From Halicephalobus mephisto (lineage: Eukaryota; Nematoda; Chromadorea; Rhabditida; Panagrolaimidae): a stretch of 64,000 bases of DNA. Positions 1-12,807 of the stretch are shown here, piece after piece. The number at the start of each line of letters is the position of its first letter. Within the stretch, counting starts at the first letter, position 1. Below the pieces are notes generated by a model. The model worked only from the letters and a program-made list of their open reading frames with translations, was not told where the DNA came from and made no database searches. A program made the position numbers and the translations under genes. The stretch lies in assembly GCA_009193035.1 (NCBI GenBank), contig SWDT01000001.1, positions 248,001 to 312,000 on the forward strand, read 5' to 3'.

Positions 1-1
1 G

Positions 2-1219
2 AATCCTTCTCCCTCTACTATTTCGGATAGACTTTCTGGATCGAGAAAACGCAAAACTCCTCCATCTGTATCTCAATCAGAACAAATACCCACTTCCTCA
101 ATAGCAGCTGGCAGTCTCCAAAGTCAACGATTATCTTCAAGTAGTACTGCCAGTAATTCAGGTGAGTTTTAGTCTCACAGTAATTGATTTCAATGGAGTG
201 TTTATAGGATCGCTTGCTCGTCGAGGACGGCCTCAACCTCTTGACCTAACTGCAGTAAATAATCTACCTATTTCCAACTCCATTGCCGCAATGAACGCGA
301 AATCCCCATTCCAAAATTCTCCGATGTTGACTCTTTATAATTGTCTCTCTGCCGGGTTAAATCCCAACGTTGCTGCGGCAGTAGCTGCTCAAAACTCGGC
401 ACTTACGCCGGCCACCCTCACCCCCATCTATGCAGCACTCGCCAACTCCCCTGCTGGTAAGGAATCTACTGATTTTTCTATGGAGTTCATGTTGAATTGG
501 CTTAAAACTGTCCAACAACTCCAGCATCAGACTGAGTTGAAGTTGTTAATGGCTGCTTGTGCTGCCTCATCTTCCCAGCTTTAGCTGTTATGTCCTTGTG
601 CATTATCTGTAAAAATGTGTTGTCCTTTGTGTTGTACGTGCCATGCACTATTGTTTGCTTCCAGAAGAATGACATCGTCGATTCGCAGACTTGATTTCAC
701 GTTTCATAGTTGTCGGTGTTTATGATTTAATTTATTCAATATGGATTATTCTGTTAATGTATCGTATAATTACTGTAAATGCTTCTTATTTTAAAATCAA
801 AGTAGCCAAAGGCACATGTGATTGTCCGTTGTTTGTTAGTTGTTTTAGAGTTGAATAAATCCACCCACAATTGTGCTTTTGTCGTAGTCCGCTTGAACAC
901 CGCTGCCACTACTCGTCGATGTTATGTTACCCGATTGATTATTGAACTTATTATAGTGAACTTCTTCGGATCAAATTCTACGTTGTCTACCCCGATGCAA
1001 CCGACTCGGACTCCCCAACAAAGTACTCCACAAGTTTTTCAATTCCCACCCTCTAGCGTCGCCCTAAACGCGGCGACCTTTGCATTACTGTCTCCTCAGC
1101 TACAGTCTCCATTTCTCACAGTGAGACCTAATTGCAGCAGCAATGATTTCCCGTCAATGTTATCCTCGACATTCAACAGATTAAACAGAAGCCCTGCGGA
1201 TTTGAAAACACCAATGTAA
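2..1219 (+). CDS. ETS-family transcription factor (ELK/LIN-1-like), C-terminal part only
   Basis: The 5' part, including any ETS DNA-binding domain, lies outside the window. Exons seen are 2-161, then 208 onward. Phase is preserved across the 46-nt intron. The second exon either reads through to a TAG at 582-584, or uses a GGTAAG donor at 456/457 and joins a TATAG acceptor at 956 to give an exon at 957-1219; the phases match. The distal exon encodes TPQVFQFPPSS. FQFP fits the FxFP ERK-docking (DEF) motif of ELK1 and nematode LIN-1, and the LSPQLQSPFLTV context resembles an ELK C-box. The upstream exon has a basic RKRK patch, RRGRPQPLDL and Ala/Ser/Thr-rich stretches with LTP motifs. In worms LIN-1 is a nuclear ERK target that acts in vulval fate. 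The family call rests on short motifs only, since the ETS domain is not visible. Confidence 0.55.
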
Positions 1220-4200
1220 AAGTGCAAATTACACGCGATCAATATTTATATTCAAATTGTTAGATCTCTTGGTCAAATTTAGTTGTTTCTCCTTTGTCAT
1301 TCAGTCCAAATCAATCTTGATCTTTTCATTAAAATGGGTTCCAAAATTATTGTTCCCTATTTTATTGATTTTAACGGGCTGTAATTTGAATTCGTGGGTC
1401 TATAGTTATACTAAGTACATCGTCCATTATATTCCAGGTTATCGAGTTGTCTTGTCGAGTCCCTAGCTAATCTAAGTGCCTTTATTTAATTTATCTCATA
1501 GTATTGAAGATGTTATGCCTTCACGTTTCAGTCCCCTACATAATCTAGCTCTCCTGCAGCCTTTGTCGGACGAAAATAAATTTCAATACTTGTGAACTTT
1601 GGGTTTTTACAGACGATTTTCGACAATTTGTGATTCTGCATATGATGTTGGTGTTTAATTTCACAGTTATATTACTAGTTAGTTGAATTCTGAAAGCAAT
1701 AGAGTTTAGGTATTTTTTGAAACGAATTCAATCAGAGTTTCATGGTCACTACTATTACTGTGGCCACAAGAATTAACGCTTGAGGACCTGATTGTAACAT
1801 ATGTTGAGTTTTATACATGTTTCAGACAAGAAATCACCAAAAATCGGGTTCCGATTGAAGCTATAGAGGATGATAAATTTTCGGAAATTACCAAAATCAA
1901 TCAATTGCTATCCACCTTGAAACAATAAGCTGATGATATTCTGAAATTAATAATGCATGAATTTATCAAATTGAATAATCAAGTTTTCAGTACAAAGAAA
2001 TCAAGCATTCCTCAAGAAGTCTTACAAAATCTAGTCACCTTTATGAAACATCGGATGTTTCAAGTTTTTGCAAAGCAAAGTAAACATATCCATTATTAGA
2101 TTATATTTTGAGTAACAATTTAGAGAAAAATTAAACAAAATTATGTATTTTGTCTAATCTTTATTACAAAAACGTTAGTTTAAATTTTTTTTAAACATTT
2201 CCTGATTATTTTTGAATAGTAAACAAATGACTTTTTGTATACTACTCAATAGCACAATTAAGAAATTAAGTTACTTATAAGATAAAAAGCATCAAGAAAG
2301 AATATTTACTACTAAAAATACTAATCATTACATTTAGTATTGAAACATTTATTAAATATTAGCAATTTTGTGATTAACACTGCGAGTGTTAATGGAAAAA
2401 TAAAGAAATCTGGATGGCTTGCTTACATGGCTTAGTGATTACAATCGCAGCCATTAAGCTGCTTAAACTACTGAGGTTCGATTTCCTGAGGACACGAGCA
2501 ATTTTACTATTATTTTTATAGGGGTAATAGAATTCCAATACGAGGGAGAGGATAAGAATAGAGTAGTAAAAAAAGAGAATAGGAGTAGCAAGGACTAACA
2601 GTAGTGTAACAAGGGAAGTAAGCAAAAGCATGCTATGTCATGAGGAAAATAGGATTTTCTATTTCTCTAACAGTCCTTCAGTTTTACACTTTCTTTGATG
2701 AAAAAAGCGATGATTATTCTCAAACTTGAAGGGAGAAATATGCATTACGAGGTAATCAAATCCGTAAATTTCGAATTCAAAATCAGAATTGAGGGTTGAC
2801 CCTAAAAATTCGGAGATTCTGAATCCTAAACTGTTGTATACTTACTGTTCAATTGAGAAATTCAATATATACAAAATGTGACATAGATTACAGTTATACC
2901 TGTGCGTGTTAATTGTGTATCTACGATTTTGATTTTGAAACTTACTAGTCAATCAAGAAGTTCATTATTTTAGTTTTAAAATTTGGTGTGTTCTCAATGA
3001 TATCAATTGAAGCACTTTCAAGTAAAATACAAATTGAATCCTTCTTTACCCAAAAATGAAAGTAATTTATGTTCCATTGTCATCTAATAGTCTTTGGTTT
3101 TCATTCATTTAGAAATAAAAGTAATGTCGAATTTTCATAGTACTTTAATCCCGCTCAAATCATAAGAACCTTTATCAAAATATTTTGCAATTTTCTTGGT
3201 AAGATTTGTACAAAGAATCAAAATGTTTGTATTTAGCAGGATCATTCAGATATTATTTCTCATTAGGATAAATGACATGAAAATGGTGAATTCATTACAA
3301 TTATGTTTCAAACTATATCGTTTCCCAATCTCGACTCATGCTAAGTTTTATAAAATTGAACCTGTCTTCGATGTCACAAGTCGTTATGTTAGGTTTTCCT
3401 TTTATTTCTACTCTATTATATAGATTACATATATTTCTCAGTTCTTGAAGCGATGTTCACATTATGAAAATACTAATCCAAGATTTGCAGTAATTCTGAG
3501 AATCAACTTTCTTTCTTTATCAGAAAAGTTTGAGAATCTTCTTTACACTTTCTAAACGTTCCTCAACGGAACAGTTATCGAACTTCAAAAGGGGAGCTGT
3601 TGAGGTTGTTTATAGCTTATTCAACCATTTCTTATCACTTACAGAAGCTTTCATAAATCCATGCTCATATTCAGAGCTGTTTTTAGGGGGTTTTGTAGCA
3701 ATAGAGATAAAACTGTAGAAATGAGAAATAAAGACCTTGACAATGTTCAACTTAAATTTATTTATTGTAATGGCAGCCCTATACAATTTATATACTAGTT
3801 GTGTAAATAAGTTTATGACGAAGCCGAAAAATATCTGCACAGATACTGTAAGAAAAACAATGGGATTTATGATGAATATTTTTCAATTAACTTCATTCAT
3901 CGATTCTTCGTAAATTTTAAATGAACAGCAATTTGCAAGATTGCTACATGAATTGAATTCCTAAAGATAAAAAATGATAATTTCGAAATTCTTAAGTTGT
4001 TTATCTATAATCGACTTTCTTCCGCAATGGATGAAACAGCAATGGTAAATACAATACGAAATCTTCGTTCCATATAGTGCCTGTTGAGTCTGTTTGATTC
4101 ATCAAAAAAATCTTCAATACAAATAGAGACGGATCGCCGGAAAATAGTTGCAGTCATTCATTCTCAGATTCGACGAAGTTTACCTGTGGATCACGGAAAA
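1220..4200. other. Gene-poor AT-rich intergenic stretch
   Basis: I find no reading frame here with splice structure, a signal peptide or recognisable motifs. The open frames are short and of low complexity. Near 1876-1915 a short stretch resembles the reverse complement of the interior of the 0.45-kb repeat found at 16.1 and 42.3 kb, so it may be an old remnant of that element. The 3' UTR of the ETS-like gene probably occupies the first few hundred bases. Confidence 0.5.
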
Positions 4201-5162
4201 ATGATTCTTATTTTCCTCTTCACTCTGGTTACTATAGCTGCAGGGCAAATCCCCGGCTCATCTGTATCGTGCTATCAATGCGCTTCTATTGAACTGAAAT
4301 CTCGTTGGTATCTCACTATGCTGCCACAAACGCTCCCTGATGATGCCTTCATCTCTGGATGCAATAGCTCTGCGGTAATAAATAAAAACTAAATTACAGT
4401 AATGGAAAATCTTTTTCAGCTCGGAAAAGTTGTGTCCTGCAACAACGGTGGATGTCTATCTTATTTGATTGAAGATCCTGACCGTTTAGGCACCAGTAAG
4501 GAATTATCTCGAGAAGTAAAAATATAACTTAAATTTAGTGTTGAACGTTCGCGGATGTCAAAGTACTTTGACTCTTTTCCAAAACCCCAACAGTGTCTAT
4601 GGAGGTACCTCGGGCAGTAATCGTTATTGTGAATATGACGGTAACTTTGCACGCCCTAATTCCCTTGGTCAAGATGTTCAAACAAAGGTCTTGGTAGAAC
4701 GATGCTTGTAAGTTGAAGGTATTGTTCTTGTTTAGTAATTTTAATTTAAGCAATAACTCATTGCCCTGCAATGTTAGAGACACGTTTTCTTCTGGTGCAA
4801 ACGACTGTATAGACTCCACCACAAATAACACAGTGAATAACGCTGCTCTGAACTGTTACAGCTGCGAGAAAGTTAACGGGAAATGTAGTTCTGGAAGATG
4901 TTCCAAAAAATACTGCGTCAAAAGCGTGGCAAGAGTCAAGAATGCTTATTCTATCAAGAAATTCTGTGCCGATTTCAATCCCTTCGGCATCAACGAAGTC
5001 TGTAGTGGACGAGAACTCTCTGTGACCCTCTCAAATATCAACATTATCAGTGGTCATTCTGACATCTGCTTCTGCAAAGACCGACAAAACTGCAATTCAG
5101 CAGAAAAAATTGGACTTTTCTCCGCTTTTCTGATCACGATGATTAAGTTTGTAATTGTATAA
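4201..5162 (+). CDS. Two-domain Ly6/uPAR-like secreted or GPI-anchored protein (Ly6 gene A)
   Basis: Four exons: 4201-4374, 4420-4495, 4539-4707 and 4778-5162. They sum to 268 codons including the stop, with all phases agreeing. The ATG at 4201 was chosen because it opens a typical signal peptide (MILIFLFTLVTIAAG). A first cysteine-rich unit begins SCYQCAS. After a spacer, a second unit begins NCYSCEKVNGKC and ends CFCKDRQNCNS, the CxxC start and CN finish of Ly6/uPAR three-finger domains. The C-terminus is hydrophobic (LFSAFLITMIKFVIV) with no charged tail, which suggests GPI anchoring. The role is unknown; nematode Ly6 proteins are usually cell-surface modulators. It is the first of three same-strand Ly6-like genes. 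Confidence 0.8.
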
Positions 5163-5394
5163 GGAGATCGAAAATAACATTTGGGCGGCACTTTAATAAA
5201 TAATCGATATATAAATGGCATTCGACGAAGATAGTGTTTGTCGAGTAACTCTTCCGATTATTCACTTATACGTCCCAGTCTATTTTAAACTCAGACATTT
5301 TACTTGCCTTCGAATTGTGGAGTTCGTAAAAGTTTCCTCAGACAACCGGTTTACTAGTTTGTCACAAACAACCTTTTGAACTTTATTGATTCTT

Positions 5395-6093
5395 ATGCTC
5401 CGAATGGTTATCTTATTTTTGATTCTATTTAATTTGCTTACATTATCCGGAGGTACGTTACTGGGATGTTCAACGCTGATGTGTGATACGAGAAATATTG
5501 ACTCCAGACATCTAGTAAAAGTTCAAGCATGTGATGAATGTCAGAAAAAGAATTGTTCCACAAGGTTTGTTTATGAATCATCTAATTGACGATCAAGCAA
5601 AAAACATTTGAATTATAACCTTGGTAACGTTTCAAATCGATTTTAGTTTTTGCGGAAAGCTACCAACTGGGATCTACTGTTTCGATTCCATCCCGTCTCA
5701 ATGCAAGCCACTCTCTGCAACTGCCAATCAGCAACCATTGAACTTCAGCGACATTTGTTATGTGCCTCGGAAAGCTTTTCTTCCAGCACCAATAATCCAC
5801 CAAAACCATTCCATAAATATTGCAGTTCCTCGATTTTTCGAAGATGAAAAACTTGAGCAGTTTCAATTCCGTTCTCTGTATCTTTCGATCATCTTTCCTC
5901 TCACTGTAAGTCCACATAAGCCATTTTCAGTTTATAAAACCAATTTTAACAGATGGGAAAGAATTGTTCCGCAGGTCCATTTACTGCCATGCCTACACAG
6001 GATTCGACACAGTGTCTTTGGACAATCCCGATGTCTATTCCATCCGTTGATGCTCCAGAAGCCATTGGAGATGTGAGTCATTTAAGGAAGTAA
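5395..6093 (+). CDS. Cysteine-rich Ly6-like secreted protein (Ly6 gene B)
   Basis: Three exons, 5395-5564, 5647-5905 and 5953-6093, give 189 residues with consistent phases. The start could be the ATG at 5395 or at 5404; both precede a hydrophobic signal peptide (MVILFLILFNLLTLSGG). The mature part has paired cysteines (LGCSTLMCD, ACDECQKKNCS, YCFDSIPSQCK, ICYVP), then KNCSAGPF and QCLW. This is a divergent Ly6-type pattern without the usual CN ending. The last exon also holds a GTGAGT after the codon for D (near 6072), so a further 3' exon is possible. It lies 233 bp after Ly6 gene A on the same strand, which suggests a local tandem family. The function is not recognisable. Confidence 0.6.
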
Positions 6094-8498
6094 ATAAATG
6101 CTTGAAATTGGTTTTGTTAGAATGAACGAAACATAATGCTCGTGTCAGAAATTATTATATTTTTTCATTTCAAAATTCATCATTTCAGTTTAGTGATTTT
6201 TTATCACCATTCAAACTCGAAATGAAGAATGAATTAATTTCAGCAGATAATAAGAATTTTTCGGAAATATAAAAATAAGTATGATGCTCCGGATACGTGT
6301 GTTAATATTTACTCCAATTTTAAGTATTTAATTGTTTCCTTTAGCTCTCTGAAGGTCGATTGTAGCATGTACAGTTTTTCATATAACTTTATACGTTAAT
6401 TTCAATGGTACGTAAAACCTTGGAAAAAATTTGGTTTAATACACGAAAAATTAATTTGAAAATTTTCTCAGGTTACGACAGATTTTCGAAAATTGTCAAA
6501 ATCAACCAATTGTTATTAAGTTTAGTGAAAACACACTAAGAACCAATTTAAAGTTATTAGTACAGAACTTGCTAAAATCAATTAATTGTGTACAGAATGA
6601 GAGTGAATCAAAATCATGATTTCAGAAAATTCTTCTAAAAAAAGATTTATATATCAACTTTTATATTTCTGAATTTTATTTTTGCTTTTTAAATCTACTT
6701 TCTAGTAATATTAGTATTAGTAAATTGACAATGATAGAAAACAAAGCAATTTTGTCACTATAGTTCTATGTTGTTTTTATTGATTTGTTAAAGGATTTAC
6801 ACTCAAAGATTAAGGTGAAGAATTCAATCTGTCACCATAGGACAATATTGCTTCTCAACACTCACTGGGTTAAATTCCTTAAATTGAAAAATCTTTAAAA
6901 AGTCTAATACAAATGACACTCAAATATTAAGCGAAAATGTTGTATCTTCCCCAGCATTGAAAAAACTCAATGACTCACGCATTATTTTACAGAGTAAGAT
7001 GCGTTCATTATAATACATGTACCACTATTAGTCTAACTCTCTTATTAGTGAGCCTAATTTTCTTCAAGATTATTACATACTAGTGGAATTAACATATGAA
7101 GTTATGCGGAAAGTTGAACATGTTAGAATCGACCTTCGGAGAGTCAATCTTTATGTTAATCAAGTAAAAAGTTAATTTTAGCCATTTTACTATGATGATC
7201 AAACTGACGTTTCCATTTCATTATCACCTGACATTTTTGATGCAAAGAAACACACCAAGATTTCCGTCTGGTACTCAGTGAACGCTGATTACATTGTTAC
7301 ACACCAGACTAAATCCCTTAATTTCACAATGCCCATGTATTCCTACCGGAAAGACATTACTCTGAACTGAAAAATAAAGACAGCTACATTGAAAGCTACT
7401 AGTTGTAAGGGTTATTTCCGCTGCAGTCATAAAGAAAGTAATACAGCTTAAAACTAACTCAATTATCGAAAATTGAATTATAATTAAAAGGTAGTGCATG
7501 ATAGCCATGTTTTTACTGTTTTAAATAACCTTGTGTAATAATACTTCTCGCTCTTGTTCGTGGTTCATTAAAGCTTGCTTTCTCACGGTTACTCAATCAA
7601 TGTCATGTTTATTTATTTCTCCCATAATACTCCACTCGTCCATTAAATTAGTTTATAAAAAATATTTTTAATAAGCTTCTCGCATTTGATGTCAACCTTT
7701 AGCCGAAACTCAGACACCCATCTTGGAGCGGCAAGTCCCAATACGCGCAATCATCTCTGTTTGACTTTTAATATTTAATTTCTGGCCGTAGCGGACCGAA
7801 CCACTTTGGCATTCGCTCATTCTCCTTTCGTTTTGACAGTCGAAATCGCCTTCGATTGCGTGCAGGCCTTTTCTCGAAAAAGGAGATCATTCGTCAAGTC
7901 AGTAGAGAGCACGGTGAAAACTGCCTTCAGCCATTTAAGCATTCGGCGACAAGTAGGCGTGCCACCAATTTTTGGCGGCGTTTTCTTTCAGTTAGCGGTG
8001 TGGTCAACAAATTCTTCCACCAGATGATACTTGAATTTTCACTTACTGATTCTTACTTTTCATTTTCATAGTAGAACCATGACTTTGCACTGATTATTCA
8101 TTTACTATAAATTCTGGTTGAGGTTGTCTTGATTTAAATAGGATTTTTTACTCAAGACCCCAGCTGAGTCTAGTTAACTCAGCTTCATTCGTGCGTCTCT
8201 TCCTCCAATCTATTGTCGTCCTTCTGAATAGCTTATGAGCTACCAAATAAGTTGTCGCTCCCGTGGTCATGGATGTCCAAGCAATATTCATATGTAAAAA
8301 ATGAAATCGCAATAAACTTGTTTTAACTAACTTTCGAAAGACCATATTGTGTGTTATTTGTCTCTGACTAATGCTGTTGATTTCTTTTTTATTTTTATTT
8401 CTTTAATAAATTGAATAATTTGTAGACACATCCAAATAAAAGAGACATTCTGGGCTTCTCGTTTGGCTGTCTTGGTCAAGTGCCACAAGTGCAATGTG
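6094..8498. other. Intergenic region without a recognisable gene
   Basis: This stretch is AT-rich and frames are broken throughout. At about 6481-6515 a segment (attttcgaaaattgtcaaaa) resembles the inverted core of the 0.45-kb repeat, probably an old fragment. A slightly more GC-rich patch at about 7690-8020 has short open frames in two phases but no start, splice or motif support. I call no gene in it. Confidence 0.45.
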
Positions 8499-9881
8499 AT
8501 GAGAGGGCTGCATTGCCATCTAATAGTCACCTTATTTTTCCCTATTCTGGACCTCATCCATGCCTTCCGTCGAGATGCTGACTATGGTAGTTTCGATTAC
8601 AGTATGCAGGTGATGCCTTCAGCCAGCAATCTTTGCTACAGCTGTGCTTCAAACGCCTATTTATATTTTTGGAATCAATTACTGATGCATCATTATTTCC
8701 CACCCAAGAACTTTACAGATCGATGTTGGCATCCAGATCTGGACATTGGCACCGTGCCTTGTACTTCTGCCTGCTTTACTATCGTTGAAGAAGTATATGC
8801 CCAGGGTAAGTCCCCTCTTCCGCATTTTGGTTAATTATCATCCAATTTGACCTAAGGGATGTTTCGGCACTAGGACTGGTAGTCAAAAGAAATATTCCGT
8901 GTTTTCTGTAACTTTGGTGGCTATTTTACGAGAACAAGCTCGTAATGGAGGCCATGGGCAATTGCTGAGCCTGTTTGTATATGTGCAAAAGAAATTACCA
9001 TATTAATGGTGTTGGTGTCGTGCTGTTAATGCACAGGGCAAAGAAAGCAATAGCATTCGAGATTTCCAGTTGACGCGCGGACCAAGGTGGAATGCTTTAT
9101 TGGATTGCCTTTGGCTAGATTGCTATATGGGGGCCGAAGCAGTTTGTTTTCCATCCGGACTCTCGTTTCACCTGCCTATTTTATGTACGACGGAAGTTTA
9201 GGTCTGGGAAATTGAAACAATCCGATGTTTTAGAAATTTATGTTTCTAAAATAAATTTAGATTACTTTAAAGCATTTGAGAACTTTGCCGCACGAACGTT
9301 TAATTTTGGGGAAGGACATGGCTCAGTGCTATTATAATTATCGAAAGCTTCTATCCTAGTTGACTTCTTTCAATTTTCATTCTTGATAGCTTAGAACAAC
9401 AGCAAAACCATTGCAATTAAACTAGTCATCTGCTGGAAAGCTGGAGCACGCAACGGATAAAAATGTTCTCAATTTAGCCATAAAACGAGTAATTAATGGA
9501 ATAATGAAAATATAAGTCTTGATGACCCATTTTGATATTTTAAGTTTCGGGACAAGCTGTGATGCGGGGATGCGTTGACAGACTCTTGCTGTTCGGTATG
9601 GATATCGACGTGAAAGAAGCAATCATATCATACGACGAAGTCTGTCGAAGCATGGATAGACAGCTTCTACAACTGGTCCCACTCCATCAGGACAACCCAC
9701 TTGTAAGACGTTTCATTTATTAATAACAGTCATAATCACATTGTAGGTCATGATGTGTACTTGTGTCGGGAGGTTGTGTAACGGCAATGATGCTGAAAAC
9801 GTGCTTTCATCAGTTTCCATACCCGGTTTGAATATGATTCCATCTGCCATTTTGTTGATATTCTTAAGAATTGCTTACTGA
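8499..9881 (+). CDS. Ly6-like GPI-anchored protein (Ly6 gene C)
   Basis: Three exons, 8499-8805, 9545-9702 and 9747-9881, give 199 residues with phases agreeing. The ATG at 8499 opens a signal peptide (MRGLHCHLIVTLFFPILDL). The domain starts LCYSCASNAY, has RCWHPDL, CTSACF and RGCVDR in the middle, and closes with MCTCVGRLCNGND, the CxC...CN signature of nematode Ly6-like proteins. The C-terminus (IPSAILLIFLRIAY) is a hydrophobic GPI-attachment type tail. The first intron (739 nt) is unusually long for this window. It holds no gene that I can see. Extracellular, function unknown. Confidence 0.75.
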
Positions 9882-10625
9882 TCTTTAAAAGAAATATAAA
9901 AATAAAAACAATTTAAGCTCATGTGGAAATTTGGATGTATTTTTTATTTGAGGAACGCGGAATCGCTTAAACAAACACCCTCATTGCCTATCTACTCTCA
10001 TTCTGGCTCCGAAGATTCTGTTCGGAGACAGATTTGCAACATTGAATTCCCCACACTTGAATTTTTTCTTTTATTGGATAGCACTTTCCACCTTGTTTCT
10101 CAAAATAGTTGTCTTCATGTATCCATGAAGAATTTAAATCATGAACAGAATACACGTTTTGACAAGTTTCGTCTTACAACTTTTTACTATTCTATTTGTT
10201 AATCCCATATTTACCAAGCATTACGCGTTTACTTGAATGTTCAAATAATGAAGCTAAAATACTCTTTGTTCTATTATATATCAAAAATTGTCTTCTGTTG
10301 ATTTTCCCCGTTATACCGATTAGGCTTGTAAATAGGAATGAGGTGAAGTGAGCAAGTCTTTTAAGGAATAAATCTATTAACCACTTGAATGAATGTTCTT
10401 TTTGTTCGCCTCTGGAGGTGCGCAAGGCCATCATGTGTACTTTTTCCCTGCAAAAATGGATAATAAAAACTTGTTGACGGTAACGTCGTAGGCGTGTATA
10501 GTTTCTCTCACTTTTCTGGGGCCATTTCGTGAGTTCCAGGAACGCGTCGTTCCTGAACAATTGATTTTACAATTTAGCCTCAGACGTGTACGACTCGCAT
10601 CCGGAATTTTACCTATATTTTGATT

Positions 10626-12311
10626 ATGTCGATCGACGAATTTATTCGACTATTTCGAAGGCGTCTATCAAGAAGGAAAACACATAAAGAGAAAAGGCGA
10701 GCCAGTTCTGTTGACACTTTAGCCAAGGGATCTACGAGAAGAAAGAAAATCTCTGCAAGTACCGCAAATCTCGACAACCCATTTGTAAGATCTATCATTA
10801 AAATAAATCTTAAATCTTCATTTCAGTCCTATCCTCCGAATTCTGTTCAAATTGAATATAGACGCGAATCCGACCCTCAATTATTAATTCCCAATAATTC
10901 TCCACCTATGGAGGTGCATTCCAGGCCATTTAAACGAAATCCATCGAGGAAAACAAACGTACAGCCCGAAATTAGCTCGCGCCTCGGATTTGCACAGGAG
11001 TCAAACAAAACATCCGCTGTTTGGATCCGAAACGAATCACCCAATCGAACGATGAATGAATTGCCCATGGATGAAGCTGTTTGGCATAAAAGAAGTAAAA
11101 AAATCTATGAATTTCCACTAAATCGGTCAGAGGCAGACTTCCCAACGACCCACTTTCCTATTCACATCAAAGAGGCCTCTATCGGTCATGCTGAAGCCAA
11201 AGACAGAAGGCAGTTGGGATCCCCAACAAACGAAAGTGGATACGGTAGTGGACGAGTTAGCGGTCTTGAACTCTCAGTCCCTAGTTCCCAAGATCATAGT
11301 CAGTTTAACTCCCCCATATCGTCTTCTAATTCTGCCAAACGAAGGAGTATACTACAAGAGAACACAAAGTCTATGGAAGGACTCCACAATCTAGGGGCTT
11401 ATTCAGTGCCGATAGTGTTAGAAACTTCCTTCGACGATCATGAAATCGTTACTCAAAGAGTTCCCAGATCAGATTTACTTCAACAGTCTCAGAAAGAACA
11501 TTCTAAATCCGAAATCCACATCCGGCCGACAAATGTCAACACTGCTGTTAGATATCTTCAATCACGGGTTCGAGAAACAAAGTATGTTACTGCCGTATTT
11601 GAATCAGCACATGGAGGCTTAAATGAGATGCTCGAGGATGTCCTCAAAGAATTCACTCTGTGGTTAGGAGAGAAATCCTCTCTCCTAGGGATAGCTGTTG
11701 AAATGCATTGGTCTGTGCCGGAGAAGTTCCGAAGCAGAGTTGCGGAGATTAGGTACGGTATTATAATTATATTTTATTTTGAATTTATTGTTTTGCAGTC
11801 TCAAAGATGGGCTCCATCGTGAGTTGCGCAATAACAACACACGAGTGCTCAATCTGTATGAGGAATGCAGAGACCGCTTACCTTCAAACTTTATTGAATC
11901 AAAAATTGAGGAAAACTGCTCCAGAGAAAAGAAACTCAACGCGTTTCAAGGTAAGTAAATTCAAGTATTTATGACCCACTAGTGAGCAAACAGAAGACTT
12001 GCTTGACGCATGTCAATCATGATTTAATCGGATCACATGCGTCAATAAACCGAGTAAAAATAACCTGTAAGTGATTCTACATTGCAGGCGTATACCGAAG
12101 GTATTATCCAGAGTTACTACAACTCCAGGACAAAAAGACAGTCAAGTCTCATAGTACTTACTGGACTTTTGAAAACATTTATGAAGCAACTAAGTCGCTA
12201 CCGGTACCAACTCCGGGAAAATTCTTGTTCCACGGACCGCCAGAGGTGCTCACTGAAAGATCTATAGTCGCATTGAACTTAGCTACCATAAGGCTTGATG
12301 ACTCGGCATAA
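10626..12311 (+). CDS. Uncharacterised protein, 486 residues, basic N-terminus
   Basis: Four exons, 10626-10784, 10827-11752, 11799-11950 and 12088-12311, give 486 residues with phases agreeing. The first intron is 42 nt and in frame, so it could be read through. The N-terminus is strongly basic (FRRRLSRRKTHKEKRRASS, then RRKKISAS). Residues about 60-280 are Ser/Pro/Asn-rich and probably disordered. The last 200 residues look folded: a helical segment around TAVFESAHGGLNEMLEDVLK, WLGEKSSLLGIAVEMHW, then a charged region with YEECRDRL and a C-terminal WTFENIYEATKSLPVP and KFLFHGPPEV. There is no signal peptide or membrane segment, so it is probably cytoplasmic or nuclear. I do not recognise the family. 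Confidence 0.7.
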
Positions 12312-12807
12312 GCAGGTCTGAGTTCGTCTTTCGTGACAAGAACTATTAATATTAATGATTACAAGGTTTCTTTCGAAAATACTTGGTAAATGGGCCATCG
12401 ACGTTTCCAGTTATAGATATTCATGTATACGTCCTGGACATGTCAACAATTATCGTTCAGATTCCATTTGATAAATCATACATTTCAATCACTCGTGCTC
12501 AAAGAGTTTTGACCGGTGAATATTCGACAATAAATTCTTGAGATCGCAGTAAGTAAAAATAAAGACTATACCTGATTTCGAAATAACAAACACGAATGTT
12601 GAATGATGCACAGATAACTGTGGACGGAAAATTTAACAATTTCTAAACCGGGTATTGAACAACTACAATGCTAGAGACCGTAGCAACACATATTGATACT
12701 CTTTTTGACATAATGAAGATGATACCGTAATATAATCAAAAATTGTGGAGGATAGAGAAACTTTTGTGTCTAGAATGGTGATGAGAAAGACAATTAACAA
12801 TAAATAT

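Noticed and set aside
818..955. Open frame upstream of the FQFP exon as a separate small gene
   Set aside because: It lacks an ATG, and the region before 957 reads as intron; only the part after the TATAG acceptor has meaningful composition.
7690..8071. GC-richer patch with overlapping open frames
   Set aside because: Two frames are open but neither has a start context, splice structure or motif.
10192..10560. 122-residue minus-strand frame upstream of the 10.6-kb gene
   Set aside because: Composition is arbitrary and there is no motif or splice context; likely chance.
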